DNA of 64,000 nucleotides from Methanocella arvoryzae MRE50 (GTDB lineage Archaea > Halobacteriota > Methanocellia > Methanocellales > Methanocellaceae): positions 1,364,001-1,428,000 of the forward strand of contig NC_009464.1 in NCBI RefSeq assembly GCF_000063445.1, written 5' to 3'. This document shows positions 52,282 to 60,856 of the stretch, in pieces (position 1 is the first letter of the stretch; every line of letters begins with the position of its first letter). The notes under the pieces were generated by a model. It saw only the letters and a program-made list of their open reading frames with translations. It was not told the origin of the DNA and searched no databases. Position numbers and translations under genes: made by a program.

Positions 52282-52950
52282 TTAGCCGATCATTATGCCC
52301 TCAATTCTGACCCGCACGCCCTCTTTGGTGCGGCTCATGAAGATCACCATGCCGCTGTGCCGCCACTGGAGCATGCACCGCCGGGGCAGGTACCAGTAGC
52401 GCATGCCGATCTGGAGCTCTATGCCAGGATCTTTGACGATGCCCTCGTAGGCCTGTGCTGAGTAGTACCCGAGGTTTTTCACGGGCTTACCCCGGCTGGC
52501 CAGCGGACCGGTGACACACCACACTATGACGCCGGTCCGGGGATCAACGTCCATGACCACTCCGCTGTGTGTGACCGGGCAGCCGCACGACATGCCCAGC
52601 GGCCTGCCGATCAGTATGTCGCCTTTCTTAATCACCAGTTCCCGGGTAAGTATCGGGTTGTGGGGTATGATCGTTTCCCTCGGCCCGGGGTCTTCGGGAA
52701 AGGCGTCTAAGACAAAGTCGTACTCCCTGCCCAGCGAATCCTTGCCTGCGGCCACGAGGTTTGACGAGGGACACTCTCCGCACTGGCCCGAAGATCCTCT
52801 CGCTGTGGGTGCTCTGGTGATCTGGACGCAGCGTTTACGCTCACCCGGCTTCTGCTCGAGGATATGTGCGAACTCCTCGCAGGTCTTTGCCCCGCACAGG
52901 CCACAGTCGAGGCCTGGCAGTTCCATCTTTTCGACTATGTTGTCACTCAT
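52282..52950 (-). CDS. [4Fe-4S] protein of unknown function, end of ABC/GTPase/NifS operon
   Basis: The N terminus has C16-x2-C19-x4-C24-x16-C41 (GLDCGLCGAKTCEEFA), the [4Fe-4S] domain found in corrinoid Fe-S proteins and RnfB. Further cysteines occur in QCGECPSS and MSCGCPVTH. The C-terminal ~140 residues include KKGDILIGRPLGMSCGCP, which I cannot assign. ATG 52950 follows GAGGTGGAT; the upstream GTG 52962 is less likely. It starts 13 bases after the cysteine desulfurase stop. Confidence 0.75.
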   Translation of the reverse strand: MSDNIVEKMELPGLDCGLCGAKTCEEFAHILEQKPGERKRCVQITRAPTARGSSGQCGECPSSNLVAAGKDSLGREYDFVLDAFPEDPGPRETIIPHNPILTRELVIKKGDILIGRPLGMSCGCPVTHSGVVMDVDPRTGVIVWCVTGPLASRGKPVKNLGYYSAQAYEGIVKDPGIELQIGMRYWYLPRRCMLQWRHSGMVIFMSRTKEGVRVRIEGIMIG

Positions 52951-52963
52951 GTAATAATCCACC

Positions 52964-54127
52964 TCAGATTAGCGATGATATGGACTTCAGCGATCTTGCG
53001 GCCTTCGGCAGCACTTCCAGCAGGTAGTCGATCTCCTGGTCGGTGTTAAACCGCCCGGGTGTGATTCGCAGGGCCCCTCTAGCCTCCAGTGGGTTCAGGC
53101 CGATGGCGGCGAGCACGTGGGAGTGGGTGCCCGTGCCGGACGAGCAGGCCGAGCCGGTGGAGACGGCGATGCCTTTCTCGTCCAGCCCCAGCAGCAGCTT
53201 GATCGCTTCGCCCTCGTAGCCGTGGAAGCCCAGGTTCACGTTGTTGGGGAGCCGGAGCGACCTGTGGCCGTTCAGGTAGGCGGCCTCAATCTCTCCCAGC
53301 ACCGTATCGATGATCCTGTCTCGCATGCGGGCGAGCCTGCTGCTCTCGCCCTCCATCGACCCGACGACCAGCTCTGCGGCGGTAGCGAAGCCGACGATGG
53401 CAGGCACGTTCTCGGTGCTGCTGCGCAGGCCGTGCTCGTGGCCGCCGCCGTGCTGCCATGCCTCGATGCTGACTCCGTCCCCGACGACCAGCGCTCCGAC
53501 GCCCTTGGGGCCGTAAATTTTGTGGGCGTTGAGGGTGATCAGGTCGAAGGCTCCTGCGTCCACCGGGATTTTACCGAAAGACTGGCAGGCATCTGTATGG
53601 AACGGCACACCCTTCTCCCGGCAGATGGCGCTGATCTCCTCGACAGGCTGGACGGTGCCGATCTCGTTGTTGGCATGCATCACTGAAACAAGGATGGTGT
53701 CGGGCCGGACAGCCCCGGCCACGTCATCCGGGTTTACCAGCCCCGCCCGATCCACCGGGAGATACGTGACCTCGAAGCCCTGCCGTTCCAGCCACTGGCA
53801 GGAGTGGAGGATGCAGTCGTGCTCTATGGCGGTAGTAATGATATGCCTGCCTCTGCGGCGGCTGGCGTATGCCACGCCTTTGAGCGCCAGGTTGTTCGAT
53901 TCTGTGCCTCCCGAGGTGAAGACGACGGACTCCGGCCTGGCGCCTATAGTTCCTGCCAGCCTCTCCCGGGCTTCCTCGACAGCATCCCGGGCTGCTCCCC
54001 CGAAGGAGTGCAGGCTGGACGGGTTGCCGTAAGCCTCCATAAAGTAGGGAGCCATAGCTTCGAAAACCCGGGGGTCCAGCCGGGTGGTCGCAGAGTTGTC
54101 GAGGTAGATCTTCCCCGTCTCACTCAC
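52964..54127 (-). CDS. nifS: Cysteine desulfurase (NifS/IscS type), second copy
   Basis: This PLP enzyme takes sulfur from cysteine. The 387-residue protein has [29 protein letters not shown], the PLP lysine in [13 protein letters not shown], and the active cysteine in [11 protein letters not shown]. It overlaps the GTPase gene by 8 bp and precedes the [4Fe-4S] protein. The other copy at 58446 pairs with IscU; this one has no IscU neighbour and probably serves the ABC/GTPase operon. Confidence 0.93.
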   Translation of the reverse strand: MSETGKIYLDNSATTRLDPRVFEAMAPYFMEAYGNPSSLHSFGGAARDAVEEARERLAGTIGARPESVVFTSGGTESNNLALKGVAYASRRRGRHIITTAIEHDCILHSCQWLERQGFEVTYLPVDRAGLVNPDDVAGAVRPDTILVSVMHANNEIGTVQPVEEISAICREKGVPFHTDACQSFGKIPVDAGAFDLITLNAHKIYGPKGVGALVVGDGVSIEAWQHGGGHEHGLRSSTENVPAIVGFATAAELVVGSMEGESSRLARMRDRIIDTVLGEIEAAYLNGHRSLRLPNNVNLGFHGYEGEAIKLLLGLDEKGIAVSTGSACSSGTGTHSHVLAAIGLNPLEARGALRITPGRFNTDQEIDYLLEVLPKAARSLKSISSLI

Positions 54128-54821
54128 CCCGGTAGAACATGTCGCCCTCCAGGGGGCGGAGGACGCCGAAGTGCTGTCTCCAGCCGATCTCCTTCTTGCC
54201 CACGCAGATGGTGCAGGTCCCCACGGGCGGATTACCTTTCAGGTACATGGGGTGCTTGAGCTCGGGAGATGCCTTGATGCTCTTGAGGATGCGGTCGACG
54301 CCGATGCCGTAGAGCGCGTTGGTTTCCACCACGTTCATGCCCGGGGAGGTCTCGAGGATTCGGGCCCGGAAAACTTCTCGCTCCGCCTGCGATACCAGGT
54401 CGATCTTGGTCACCACGGCCAGATCGGCAAGGGATAACATCGGGCCTATCTTCCTGGGCAGGTTCATGCCGCTGGTCGCCTCCAGCACGACTATGCCCAG
54501 TGCTCCCTCTATGTAGGGTGAGCACCGGAAGCACAGGCCGGCGGTCTCCACGATGAGGAAATCGGCTTGCTCTTCCTCGGCCCATTCCACTGCATCGCCG
54601 AGCACCATGACGTTGCAGTGGTCGGGGCACAGTTCGCCGGAGTAGACCTTTTTCACCGGTATGCCGAACTCGGCCTTGAACAGCCCGTCCTCGTCCGCGT
54701 ACTGGACGTCTACCTTGAGGTACGCCAGTTTGAAGCCTTCCTTAAGCAGCTTCCTGATCACGTGCTTCAGCACTGTAGTCTTGCCGCTTGTAGGCGGCCC
54801 GGCACAGATCACGCCCCTCAT
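54120..54821 (-). CDS. HypB/UreG-like SIMIBI GTPase with extra CxxC motifs
   Basis: The 233-residue protein has P-loop [43 protein letters not shown], and the base-recognition TKIDL, as in HypB and UreG GTPases that deliver nickel. CxxC pairs at LCFRC and GTCTIC and the CPDHC could bind metal or a cluster. It overlaps the ABC ATPase by 4 bp and NifS by 8 bp. I infer a metallocluster-insertion role; its target is unknown. Confidence 0.8.
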   Translation of the reverse strand: MRGVICAGPPTSGKTTVLKHVIRKLLKEGFKLAYLKVDVQYADEDGLFKAEFGIPVKKVYSGELCPDHCNVMVLGDAVEWAEEEQADFLIVETAGLCFRCSPYIEGALGIVVLEATSGMNLPRKIGPMLSLADLAVVTKIDLVSQAEREVFRARILETSPGMNVVETNALYGIGVDRILKSIKASPELKHPMYLKGNPPVGTCTICVGKKEIGWRQHFGVLRPLEGDMFYRGE

Positions 54822-55627
54822 GCTCCCTCCACGTACCCGATTGCCCGCATCCGCCGGGCCATCTCACCGGTTGTGAGCCTCCCGCCTGCGCGGACGATGC
54901 TGCGGAAATCGAGCAGCAGGTCATCGATCTTCTTGATCTCCCCTACGACAGCCTTCTCCTCCTCGTCAGTGACGATAAGCTCTCGCATGGCACCGTTGCC
55001 TATGACGATGCGGTAGTCTGACATCAGAGCGATGCGGGGGTCATGGGTGACGAAGACGAAGATTTTACGGTATTTTCGCAGCAGCTCGAGCGCTTTCGTC
55101 CGGTGGATGCCGGCGTTCTCGATCTCGTCCAGCAGGATGATCGGAGCGTTGCCGATGATCACGGCGTCCGCGATGAGAAGCGACCGAGTTTGCCCTCCCG
55201 AGAGCTCGGTCATCGCGCTCTGCAGGTTAAGCGGCTCGCCGGTCAACTGGTTGGCGAACTCCAGTGTTTCCTTCACCAGCTGTTCAGGGTTCCCGCTCTG
55301 GCGCACCCCGGCGTGGATACGCAGGAACTCGCCTACGGGCAGGTCCGATAAAAAGTTGGTGTGCTGTGAGATGAGCGCAATCGGATTTCGGGAAGGGTCC
55401 GACAGGAATTCCTCCGGCCGGGCCTGCCCGTTGATCAGTATCTTTCGCCCCGACGGCGTATCTCCGTCGGCAAACAGCTCGAGGTCGTTGATCAGCGTCG
55501 TCTTGCCGCAGCCGGTCGGCCCGACGATGCTCACGACGTCTCCCATGCGGAACTCAACGGCCGACAACGGCTCGGGCTTTCCATCTTTTCCCGTGCCGCC
55601 GCGAATTGTAATTGTATCTATGTCCAT
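54818..55627 (-). CDS. Soluble ABC ATPase without permease partner
   Basis: Walker A is GPTGCGKTTLI, the Q-loop is ALISQHTNFL, the signature is ELSGGQTRSLLIA, Walker B is IILLDEIENAG, and the switch is VTHDP. The 269-residue protein has no membrane segment and no permease gene is nearby, so it is more like SufC or AtwA-type soluble ATPases than a transporter. It is the first gene of a four-gene overlapping operon. GGAGGAT precedes the start; a TATA-like GTTAATATACAAA lies near 55725-55737. Confidence 0.82.
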   Translation of the reverse strand: MDIDTITIRGGTGKDGKPEPLSAVEFRMGDVVSIVGPTGCGKTTLINDLELFADGDTPSGRKILINGQARPEEFLSDPSRNPIALISQHTNFLSDLPVGEFLRIHAGVRQSGNPEQLVKETLEFANQLTGEPLNLQSAMTELSGGQTRSLLIADAVIIGNAPIILLDEIENAGIHRTKALELLRKYRKIFVFVTHDPRIALMSDYRIVIGNGAMRELIVTDEEEKAVVGEIKKIDDLLLDFRSIVRAGGRLTTGEMARRMRAIGYVEGA

Positions 55628-55941
55628 GTCACATCCTCCGGTCAGGTATAACGATCGTGAATCGAGGCATCTATCGATTGTTATCCTGGTTGGAGATAAA
55701 AGTTACCATAGTTTGTCCAATAAAATTTGTATATTAACACAATAGGGATATTATTATGTACATGTAGGACGATGAAAAGGGCGGAAAGCTGCCAATGGGG
55801 ATGGCTGGCAAAAAACGGACCTTTGCGACCGGTGAAGAAGGTAAAAATAGAGAACGTAACCAGGACAGGAGCCCGCGGCACCTGCCTGGTTCAAAAGAAT
55901 TTATCCCTGATCGGGCATATCCAGCCCGGAATACCCTTCGC
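55628..55941. other. Spacer between moaD-like gene and ABC operon, no gene seen
   Basis: About 314 bp separate the MoaD-like stop from the ABC ATPase start. The right half near 55790-55940 is G+C-rich with open frames on the plus strand, but these run antisense into the MoaD-like gene and match nothing I know. The left half holds the probable ABC promoter. Confidence 0.45.
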
Positions 55942-56217
55942 TCAGCCACCAGATACAGGCGGAAAGAGAGCTATCTCATCGCCGTCTTTGATCTTTGCGG
56001 TGAGGCCTTCCTCGCCTTTAACTGTCTGGCCGTTGTGCAGCACGTTCACGTACGGTTTCAACGCTCCATCCTGAAACAGCAGTGGCTCAATATTGGGGTA
56101 CTTTGTCACCAGGCCTTTGATCACGGCCTTTACACTATCGCCCTCAGGCGAGATCTCGACTTCTTTCTGTTTCGTAGCTTCCCGGAAGTTGGCGAACAGC
56201 TTGACTTTGATCTTCAT
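55942..56217 (-). CDS. MoaD/ThiS-like sulfur carrier protein
   Basis: The ~91-residue ubiquitin-fold protein starts MKIKVKLFANFREATKQ and ends in DGDEIALFPPVSGG; the terminal Gly-Gly is adenylated and thiocarboxylated by E1-like enzymes. It may supply sulfur for molybdopterin or tRNA thiolation, or act as a SAMP-type modifier. ATG 56217 follows GGAGAA. It lies 22 bases after the ThiF-like gene. Confidence 0.9.
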   Translation of the reverse strand: MKIKVKLFANFREATKQKEVEISPEGDSVKAVIKGLVTKYPNIEPLLFQDGALKPYVNVLHNGQTVKGEEGLTAKIKDGDEIALFPPVSGG

Positions 56218-56239
56218 GACAGATTCTCCGTGACAGTGA

Positions 56240-56983
56240 TTATTTGCCTCCGCATGCGGGGCACTTCGGGTTCTTGCATACTTTAATCTCGTGGAAGTCC
56301 ATATATTCTCCGTCGTACACCAGCAGGCGCCCCTCCAGCGGGGATCCGAAGCCTGCTGCAACTTTTACAGCTTCAGTGGCCTGCAGCGTGGCCAGTACGC
56401 CGGGCGTGGCGCCGAGCACCGGGAACACTTCTTTAGGAGGCGCATGGGGGAAGATGCATTCCAGACACGGCGTTTTGCCGGGCACTATGGTGGTGATACG
56501 GCCTTCCAGTCCCCAGATAGACGCGTGTATGAACGGTATGTTATATTTCAGGGCGGCCCGGTTCAGCAGGAACCTGGTCGGGAAATTGTCCATCGCGTCA
56601 AGGATGAGATCGTGACCTTTCGTCAGGTCGTATACGTTGTTCTCGCTGATCGTTCCCTCGAACCCTTCCACCTCGATCTGCGGGTTGATCTGCCGCAGCT
56701 TTTCCAGGGCGCTCCTGATCTTGGGATCGCCCACGTTCTTATCCCAGTGCAGTATCTGCCGGTTCAGGTTGGAAAGGTCGACGACGTCCATGTCGGCGAT
56801 GGTGATATGGCCGAAGCCCGCCACAGCCAGGTAAGTGGCCAGCGGGCTGCCCAGGCCTCCGGCCCCCGCTACGAAGACTCTGGTGTTTTTCAGCTTCTTC
56901 TGTCCGGCTTCGCCGAAACCGCGTATGAGCATCTGGCGGTGATAGCGCTTACGATCGTAGTCAGTTAGCTCCTTGTCAGTCAT
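56240..56983 (-). CDS. E1-like adenylyltransferase (ThiF/MoeB/UbaA)
   Basis: The 247-residue protein has the nucleotide loop VFVAGAGGLGSPLATYLA, DVVDLSNLNRQILH, and two zinc CxxC pairs (CLEC, CPAC). It lacks a C-terminal rhodanese domain. It should activate the Gly-Gly end of the adjacent MoaD-like protein. Archaea often use one such enzyme for several carriers. Confidence 0.92.
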   Translation of the reverse strand: MTDKELTDYDRKRYHRQMLIRGFGEAGQKKLKNTRVFVAGAGGLGSPLATYLAVAGFGHITIADMDVVDLSNLNRQILHWDKNVGDPKIRSALEKLRQINPQIEVEGFEGTISENNVYDLTKGHDLILDAMDNFPTRFLLNRAALKYNIPFIHASIWGLEGRITTIVPGKTPCLECIFPHAPPKEVFPVLGATPGVLATLQATEAVKVAAGFGSPLEGRLLVYDGEYMDFHEIKVCKNPKCPACGGK

Positions 56984-57058
56984 AGTTCTCCTCGCTGATT
57001 GCGATTAGAATGGTAATTAGTATCAAGTATATCAGGCCCGTGATCGAGGCAAAGGATG

Positions 57059-57988
57059 TCATAACCGGAGGCCGCCCAGGTAATGGGCCGGCCCCGGGTG
57101 GACCTGATCGATGAAACGGGTATCGAACACCTCAGGCAGCTCTGGCAGCCGGGAGATATACCCGAGCCGGTGGAGGGTGCCGGCAAAGCGCATGGCCGAG
57201 TCTATGTAGGGGCCGGGCAACGAGGCACAGTACTTCGGAGAGATCCCGTAGCATTCGAGCACGTAGGCCTCATCTACTATGCCGGTCACCCTGGCTACAA
57301 TACGGGCGGCCGACCGGGGGTCGTTCCGGATCAGCTCACAGGCGTCCTCGTGGGACCTGAGAAATGCGGCCAGGGTCGGCCCCCTGTCCCGCAGGCTGCC
57401 TGTCGCGACAATGCCGTAGCTGGGGTTCCAGGGCCAGAGCAGGTGCGAGGGCAGGATGATCTTTCCCCCTGCGAAGCGACGGGCCCCTGCGGCGAGCGCC
57501 GGCGTGCCTGCAGCCGCCTCAATCTCCCCGTCCTGCAGCGCCGCGAGCACAAAATCGGCCCAGCCGTAGTTGCGGACTTCGATGTCGAAGCCGGCCCTGG
57601 CGACGAGGTCCCGGATGATGATGTCGTGGATGGAGCCTCTTGCAGGGCAGCCGATCACGCCGCCGTCAAACTGCGCAAGCGCTTCATTTTCACTGCCCAG
57701 TTCCGCCGCTGATCGGTATTTCCCGGTGGCCACGAGCACCGTGCCTTCAATATGGCCGCCGGCGACACACCGGATGTCAAGGCCTTTGCTGATGCCGATC
57801 ATAGCCGGTGGCAAGCCTATGTAAGCGAGGTCGATCTCGCCCCCTGAAAGGGCTTTGACCAGATCGGGCCCGGTGGGAAAAAGCGTCCAGGATGCTTCTA
57901 TGCCGGCCTTTGTAAGGCTATCCCTGCCCATCAGGATAAATGCGGTATGATAAAAAGTGGAGAGGTGGCCTATCCGCAGGTGTTCCAT
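57059..57988 (-). CDS. NMT1/SsuA-like substrate-binding-fold protein without signal peptide
   Basis: The 309-residue protein resembles nitrate/sulfonate/taurine-type binding proteins: RIGHLSTFYHTAFILMGRD, LVKALSGGEIDLAYIGLPPAM, VIGCPARGSIHDIIIRD. It starts directly with MEHLRIGH, so no signal peptide or lipobox is present, and no permease lies nearby. A cytoplasmic role, like that of THI5/NMT1-fold enzymes or a sulfur-compound binder, is more likely than transport. It lies between iscU and the ThiF-like gene. Confidence 0.78.
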   Translation of the reverse strand: MEHLRIGHLSTFYHTAFILMGRDSLTKAGIEASWTLFPTGPDLVKALSGGEIDLAYIGLPPAMIGISKGLDIRCVAGGHIEGTVLVATGKYRSAAELGSENEALAQFDGGVIGCPARGSIHDIIIRDLVARAGFDIEVRNYGWADFVLAALQDGEIEAAAGTPALAAGARRFAGGKIILPSHLLWPWNPSYGIVATGSLRDRGPTLAAFLRSHEDACELIRNDPRSAARIVARVTGIVDEAYVLECYGISPKYCASLPGPYIDSAMRFAGTLHRLGYISRLPELPEVFDTRFIDQVHPGPAHYLGGLRL

Positions 57989-58049
57989 AATATTTCAGGG
58001 CCGTCAGACCCCTCCGAGGCCGTCAGGCCTTCTATGTCTTATGACCTCG

Positions 58050-58427
58050 CTATTTCTTCGCCGCCTGCTTCTTGCGGTAGTCTTCGATTGCCGCAGTCAG
58101 CGCCTCGGCTGCCAGGTTCGAGCAGTGCATCTTCTGGGGCGGCAGGCCGTCCAGTTCCCTGGCCACGTCGTCCCGGGTGATCTTCAGGGCCTCGTCCAGC
58201 GTCTTGCCCTTGGCCATGACGGTGACCATGCTGCTGGTCGCGATGGCCGCTCCGCAGCCGAACGTCTTGAACTTGATGTCCTCGATGCGGTCGTCCTTGA
58301 TCTTGAGGTAGATGGTCATCATGTCCCCGCAGACTGGGTTGCCGACGGTCCCGACGCCGTCGGCGTCGGGGATCTCCCCCACGTTCTGGGGGTTGGAAAA
58401 GTGGGTCATTACCTTGGGCGAATACAT
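58050..58427 (-). CDS. iscU: IscU-like Fe-S scaffold (MisU type)
   Basis: The 125-residue protein has the three cluster cysteines in NPVCGDMM, FGCGAAIATSSM and MHCSNLAAEAL. It builds [Fe-S] clusters with the adjacent cysteine desulfurase, 18 bases upstream. The two-gene form fits the minimal MIS system. Confidence 0.95.
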   Translation of the reverse strand: MYSPKVMTHFSNPQNVGEIPDADGVGTVGNPVCGDMMTIYLKIKDDRIEDIKFKTFGCGAAIATSSMVTVMAKGKTLDEALKITRDDVARELDGLPPQKMHCSNLAAEALTAAIEDYRKKQAAKK

Positions 58428-58445
58428 AACAGTAACCTCGCTATC

Positions 58446-59612
58446 TTATTTTTTATACAGGGGCGACATCTCCCGCAGCCGGGATACGATGCCCGGCAGA
58501 GTCTCGATCACGTAGTCGATCTCTTCCTCGGTGGTGTACTTCGAGTTGGTCATCCTGAGAGAGCCGTGAGCGGTCTCCGGGTCCAGCCCGCAGGACAGCA
58601 ACACATGGGACGCCTCCAGCTTTTTCGACGAGCACGCGGAGCCCGTGGAGACTTCAATGCCCTTCATGTCGAGAAGTAGTACCATGGACTCCCCTTCCAC
58701 GAAGCTGTAGCTGATGTTAACGTTATTGGGTGATCTTTTTGTCCTGGAGCCGTTGAGCCGGCTGTGGTCGATCTTGAGCAGCCCGTCCATGAGCCTGTCC
58801 CGCAACCGTGTCATCTGCTCGACGTTCCGGTCGAAGTCCCTTACAGCCAGTTCGCAGGCTTTGCCCATGCCGACGATGCCCGCCACATTCTCGGTGCCGC
58901 TGCGGATGCCCTTCTCGTGTCCGCCGCCGTAGACCAGCGACCTCACCGGAGTGCCCCTGCGCAGGTACAGGACGCCGACACCTTTGGGGCCGTGTACCTT
59001 GTGGCTGGACAGGGAGAGCATGTCGACGCCCAGATCGTCCACGTTCACCGGCACTTTGCCGAAAGCCTGGACTGCGTCGGTGTGGAAGTATATGTCCTTC
59101 TCTTTCGCGATTTTGCCGATCTCCCTGATGGGCTGGATGGTCCCGATCTCGTTGTTGACATGCATGACGGTGATCAGAGTCGTCTCGGGAGTGATCGCCT
59201 CTTCGAGCTCGTCCAGCCTGAGAATGCCTTCCTGGTCGACCGGCACGTAGGTGACCTTGAACCCGTTTTTTTCGAGGTGCCTGCATGTCTCGATCACTGC
59301 CGGGTGCTCGATGGCGGAGGTGATGATGTGGTTGCCCTTCTTTTTGTTAGCCAGGGCTCCGCCTATGATCGCGATATTATCCGATTCGGTGCCGCCGGAG
59401 GTAAAGATGATCTCCGCAGGAGAAGCGCCTATGGCGTCTGCCACCCGGGCACGGGCAGCCTCAACCGCCTCCCGGGCTTCCCTGCCGGCTGAATGGAGGC
59501 TCGACGGGTTGCCGTACTTTTCCGTGAAATACGGAAGCATGGCGCTGACCACTTCGTCGCTGACCTTTGTGGTCGCGCTGTTGTCTAAATATACCCTCTT
59601 CATAGTCATCAT
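58446..59612 (-). CDS. iscS: Cysteine desulfurase paired with IscU (MisS type)
   Basis: The 388-residue protein has [28 protein letters not shown], the PLP lysine in LSSHKVHGPKGVG, and the active cysteine in [14 protein letters not shown] 59603 (MKRVYLD) is an equally likely start. A TATA box CTTTAAATAATC near 59646-59657 leaves a short leader. It is about 50% like the copy at 52964 by eye. Confidence 0.94.
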   Translation of the reverse strand: MMTMKRVYLDNSATTKVSDEVVSAMLPYFTEKYGNPSSLHSAGREAREAVEAARARVADAIGASPAEIIFTSGGTESDNIAIIGGALANKKKGNHIITSAIEHPAVIETCRHLEKNGFKVTYVPVDQEGILRLDELEEAITPETTLITVMHVNNEIGTIQPIREIGKIAKEKDIYFHTDAVQAFGKVPVNVDDLGVDMLSLSSHKVHGPKGVGVLYLRRGTPVRSLVYGGGHEKGIRSGTENVAGIVGMGKACELAVRDFDRNVEQMTRLRDRLMDGLLKIDHSRLNGSRTKRSPNNVNISYSFVEGESMVLLLDMKGIEVSTGSACSSKKLEASHVLLSCGLDPETAHGSLRMTNSKYTTEEEIDYVIETLPGIVSRLREMSPLYKK

Positions 59613-59670
59613 CGCGTTCAGGTCGTTATTATAATTAATTTGCAGATTATTTAAAGCCTTGGTGAGGAAC

Positions 59671-60216
59671 TTATGGAGACACCCTGGCGGGATTGCCAGC
59701 CTCCGCCGTTGCGGAGCGTTCGGCCTCTATGTCACTCATGTCCCGGAGCTTGATCGGGTTTTCGCAGTACGGGCAGAGGAAATCACAGCTATGGCCCTCG
59801 TACGGGCAGATGGTCATGGACAGTTCTGCCATTGGATGGCCCTTGCTTTTGATGTTGTACTCCTTATACCACCCGAACGGCGCCCGCTTCACCTCTACGC
59901 CTGCATCTTGCAGGCCTGCCTGCATGCCGTTCAATATCTGTAGCGCCACTGCAGGGCTGCTCAGTGTGGAGGTGAGGTGAGCGAACGGGAAGATCATGAC
60001 CCGCATGGCCTTGAGCTTTTCGAGGCGCTGCAACACTTCTTTCACCGAGGCCTCGATCACCTTAGGAGGGTTGACCTCGTCCAGCTTTTCCACCGACGAG
60101 AGGAGAACTACACAGTCCTCCATAGAGCCCTCCCTGAACTCGATCTCCTCGGCGATCTTCGTCTTGCGGTTCGCTTTATAGCTCATGCTGTCCGCGTGTA
60201 TCGCGAGAATCCTCAT
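59671..60216 (-). CDS. Free-standing archaeal ThrRS editing-domain protein with Cys cluster
   Basis: Residues 1-135 match the archaeal threonyl-tRNA synthetase N-terminal editing domain: MRILAIHADSMSYKA, MIFPFAHLTSTLSSP, and FGWYKEYNIKSKGHPMAELS. This domain removes serine from mischarged tRNA-Thr. The catalytic synthetase domain is absent. A tail holds C137-x6-C144-x3-C148-x2-C151, a zinc-site-like cluster not usual in ThrRS. It could edit in trans or have another substrate. A palindromic operator lies just upstream. Confidence 0.82.
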   Translation of the reverse strand: MRILAIHADSMSYKANRKTKIAEEIEFREGSMEDCVVLLSSVEKLDEVNPPKVIEASVKEVLQRLEKLKAMRVMIFPFAHLTSTLSSPAVALQILNGMQAGLQDAGVEVKRAPFGWYKEYNIKSKGHPMAELSMTICPYEGHSCDFLCPYCENPIKLRDMSDIEAERSATAEAGNPARVSP

Positions 60217-60231
60217 GCCAGTTCCCCTGAG

Positions 60232-60245
60232 TTAACAATTGTTAA
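60232..60245. promoter_or_regulatory. Perfect palindrome TTAACAATTGTTAA at the promoter of the editing-domain gene
   Basis: The 14-bp palindrome lies between a TATA box (minus strand CTTTATATCAC, ~60263-60273) and the start at 60216, at the expected transcription start. It has the TTAAC-N4-GTTAA form seen before modA. Confidence 0.55.
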
Positions 60246-60328
60246 TTATCAGGTGAAGTGATATAAAGGTTTTGGAGGCGTAAGAAAAAGAATACCTCCT
60301 GCACCGTGCCTCTAAAAAAATGGAAATA

Positions 60329-60784
60329 TCACCGCACGATCCGGATACTCTTCTCCACCCTGCCGATCTCTGTTCCCCCGATAGTGAGCCGCCCGGTAAA
60401 GTGGTACTTACCCCTGGCGAGGGAGGTGGCAGGTACGGTGAAAGGCGGCTGGCCTGCCGGTGGAAAGTGGAAGATTACAGTCTCTCCCGGCGGTATATTG
60501 AAATCCGGGATGAAGTCGGATGCCCGGTAGGTTTTCCTGTGGACTTCGATGCCCCCGACCAGCGTCTCTTTCACCACCCTCACCTCGATGTCGATGTTCC
60601 GGATCGGGGCGCTTCCCTCGTTCCGGATCCGGATGAACCCCGAGACTGCGTCCCCTGCCCGGTACTCGTCCTTATTCGTCCCCCACCCGTCGATCCGGGC
60701 GGCAGGAGATGCTCCCGCAGATGCCGGTAATGCGCAGAATATCAGCATTTTTACACCCCGAGCCTTACGTCTTATACGTTTCAT
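60329..60784 (-). CDS. Small secreted protein with an Ig/CARDB-like domain
   Basis: The 151-residue protein has a short basic N terminus and a hydrophobic stretch (MLIFCALPASAGASPA) that looks like a signal peptide. The rest reads as one beta-sandwich: GWGTNKDEYRAGDAVSGFIRIRNEG, PPGETVIFHFPPAG, GKYHFTGRLTIGG. This is like CARDB domains that pack on the cell surface. No partner is obvious. Confidence 0.65.
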   Translation of the reverse strand: MKRIRRKARGVKMLIFCALPASAGASPAARIDGWGTNKDEYRAGDAVSGFIRIRNEGSAPIRNIDIEVRVVKETLVGGIEVHRKTYRASDFIPDFNIPPGETVIFHFPPAGQPPFTVPATSLARGKYHFTGRLTIGGTEIGRVEKSIRIVR

Positions 60785-60856
60785 GAAGCCGCAGAGTGAA
60801 ACCTGTTACTGCCGTTTTTGTCAGGCCGGGACGATCGACAGGGGCGGCGGGTTCAG

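Noticed and set aside
55795-56286. 163-residue plus-strand frame over the MoaD-like gene
   Set aside because: Most of it is antisense to the MoaD-like gene, and the remainder is in a spacer without a ribosome site or known motif.
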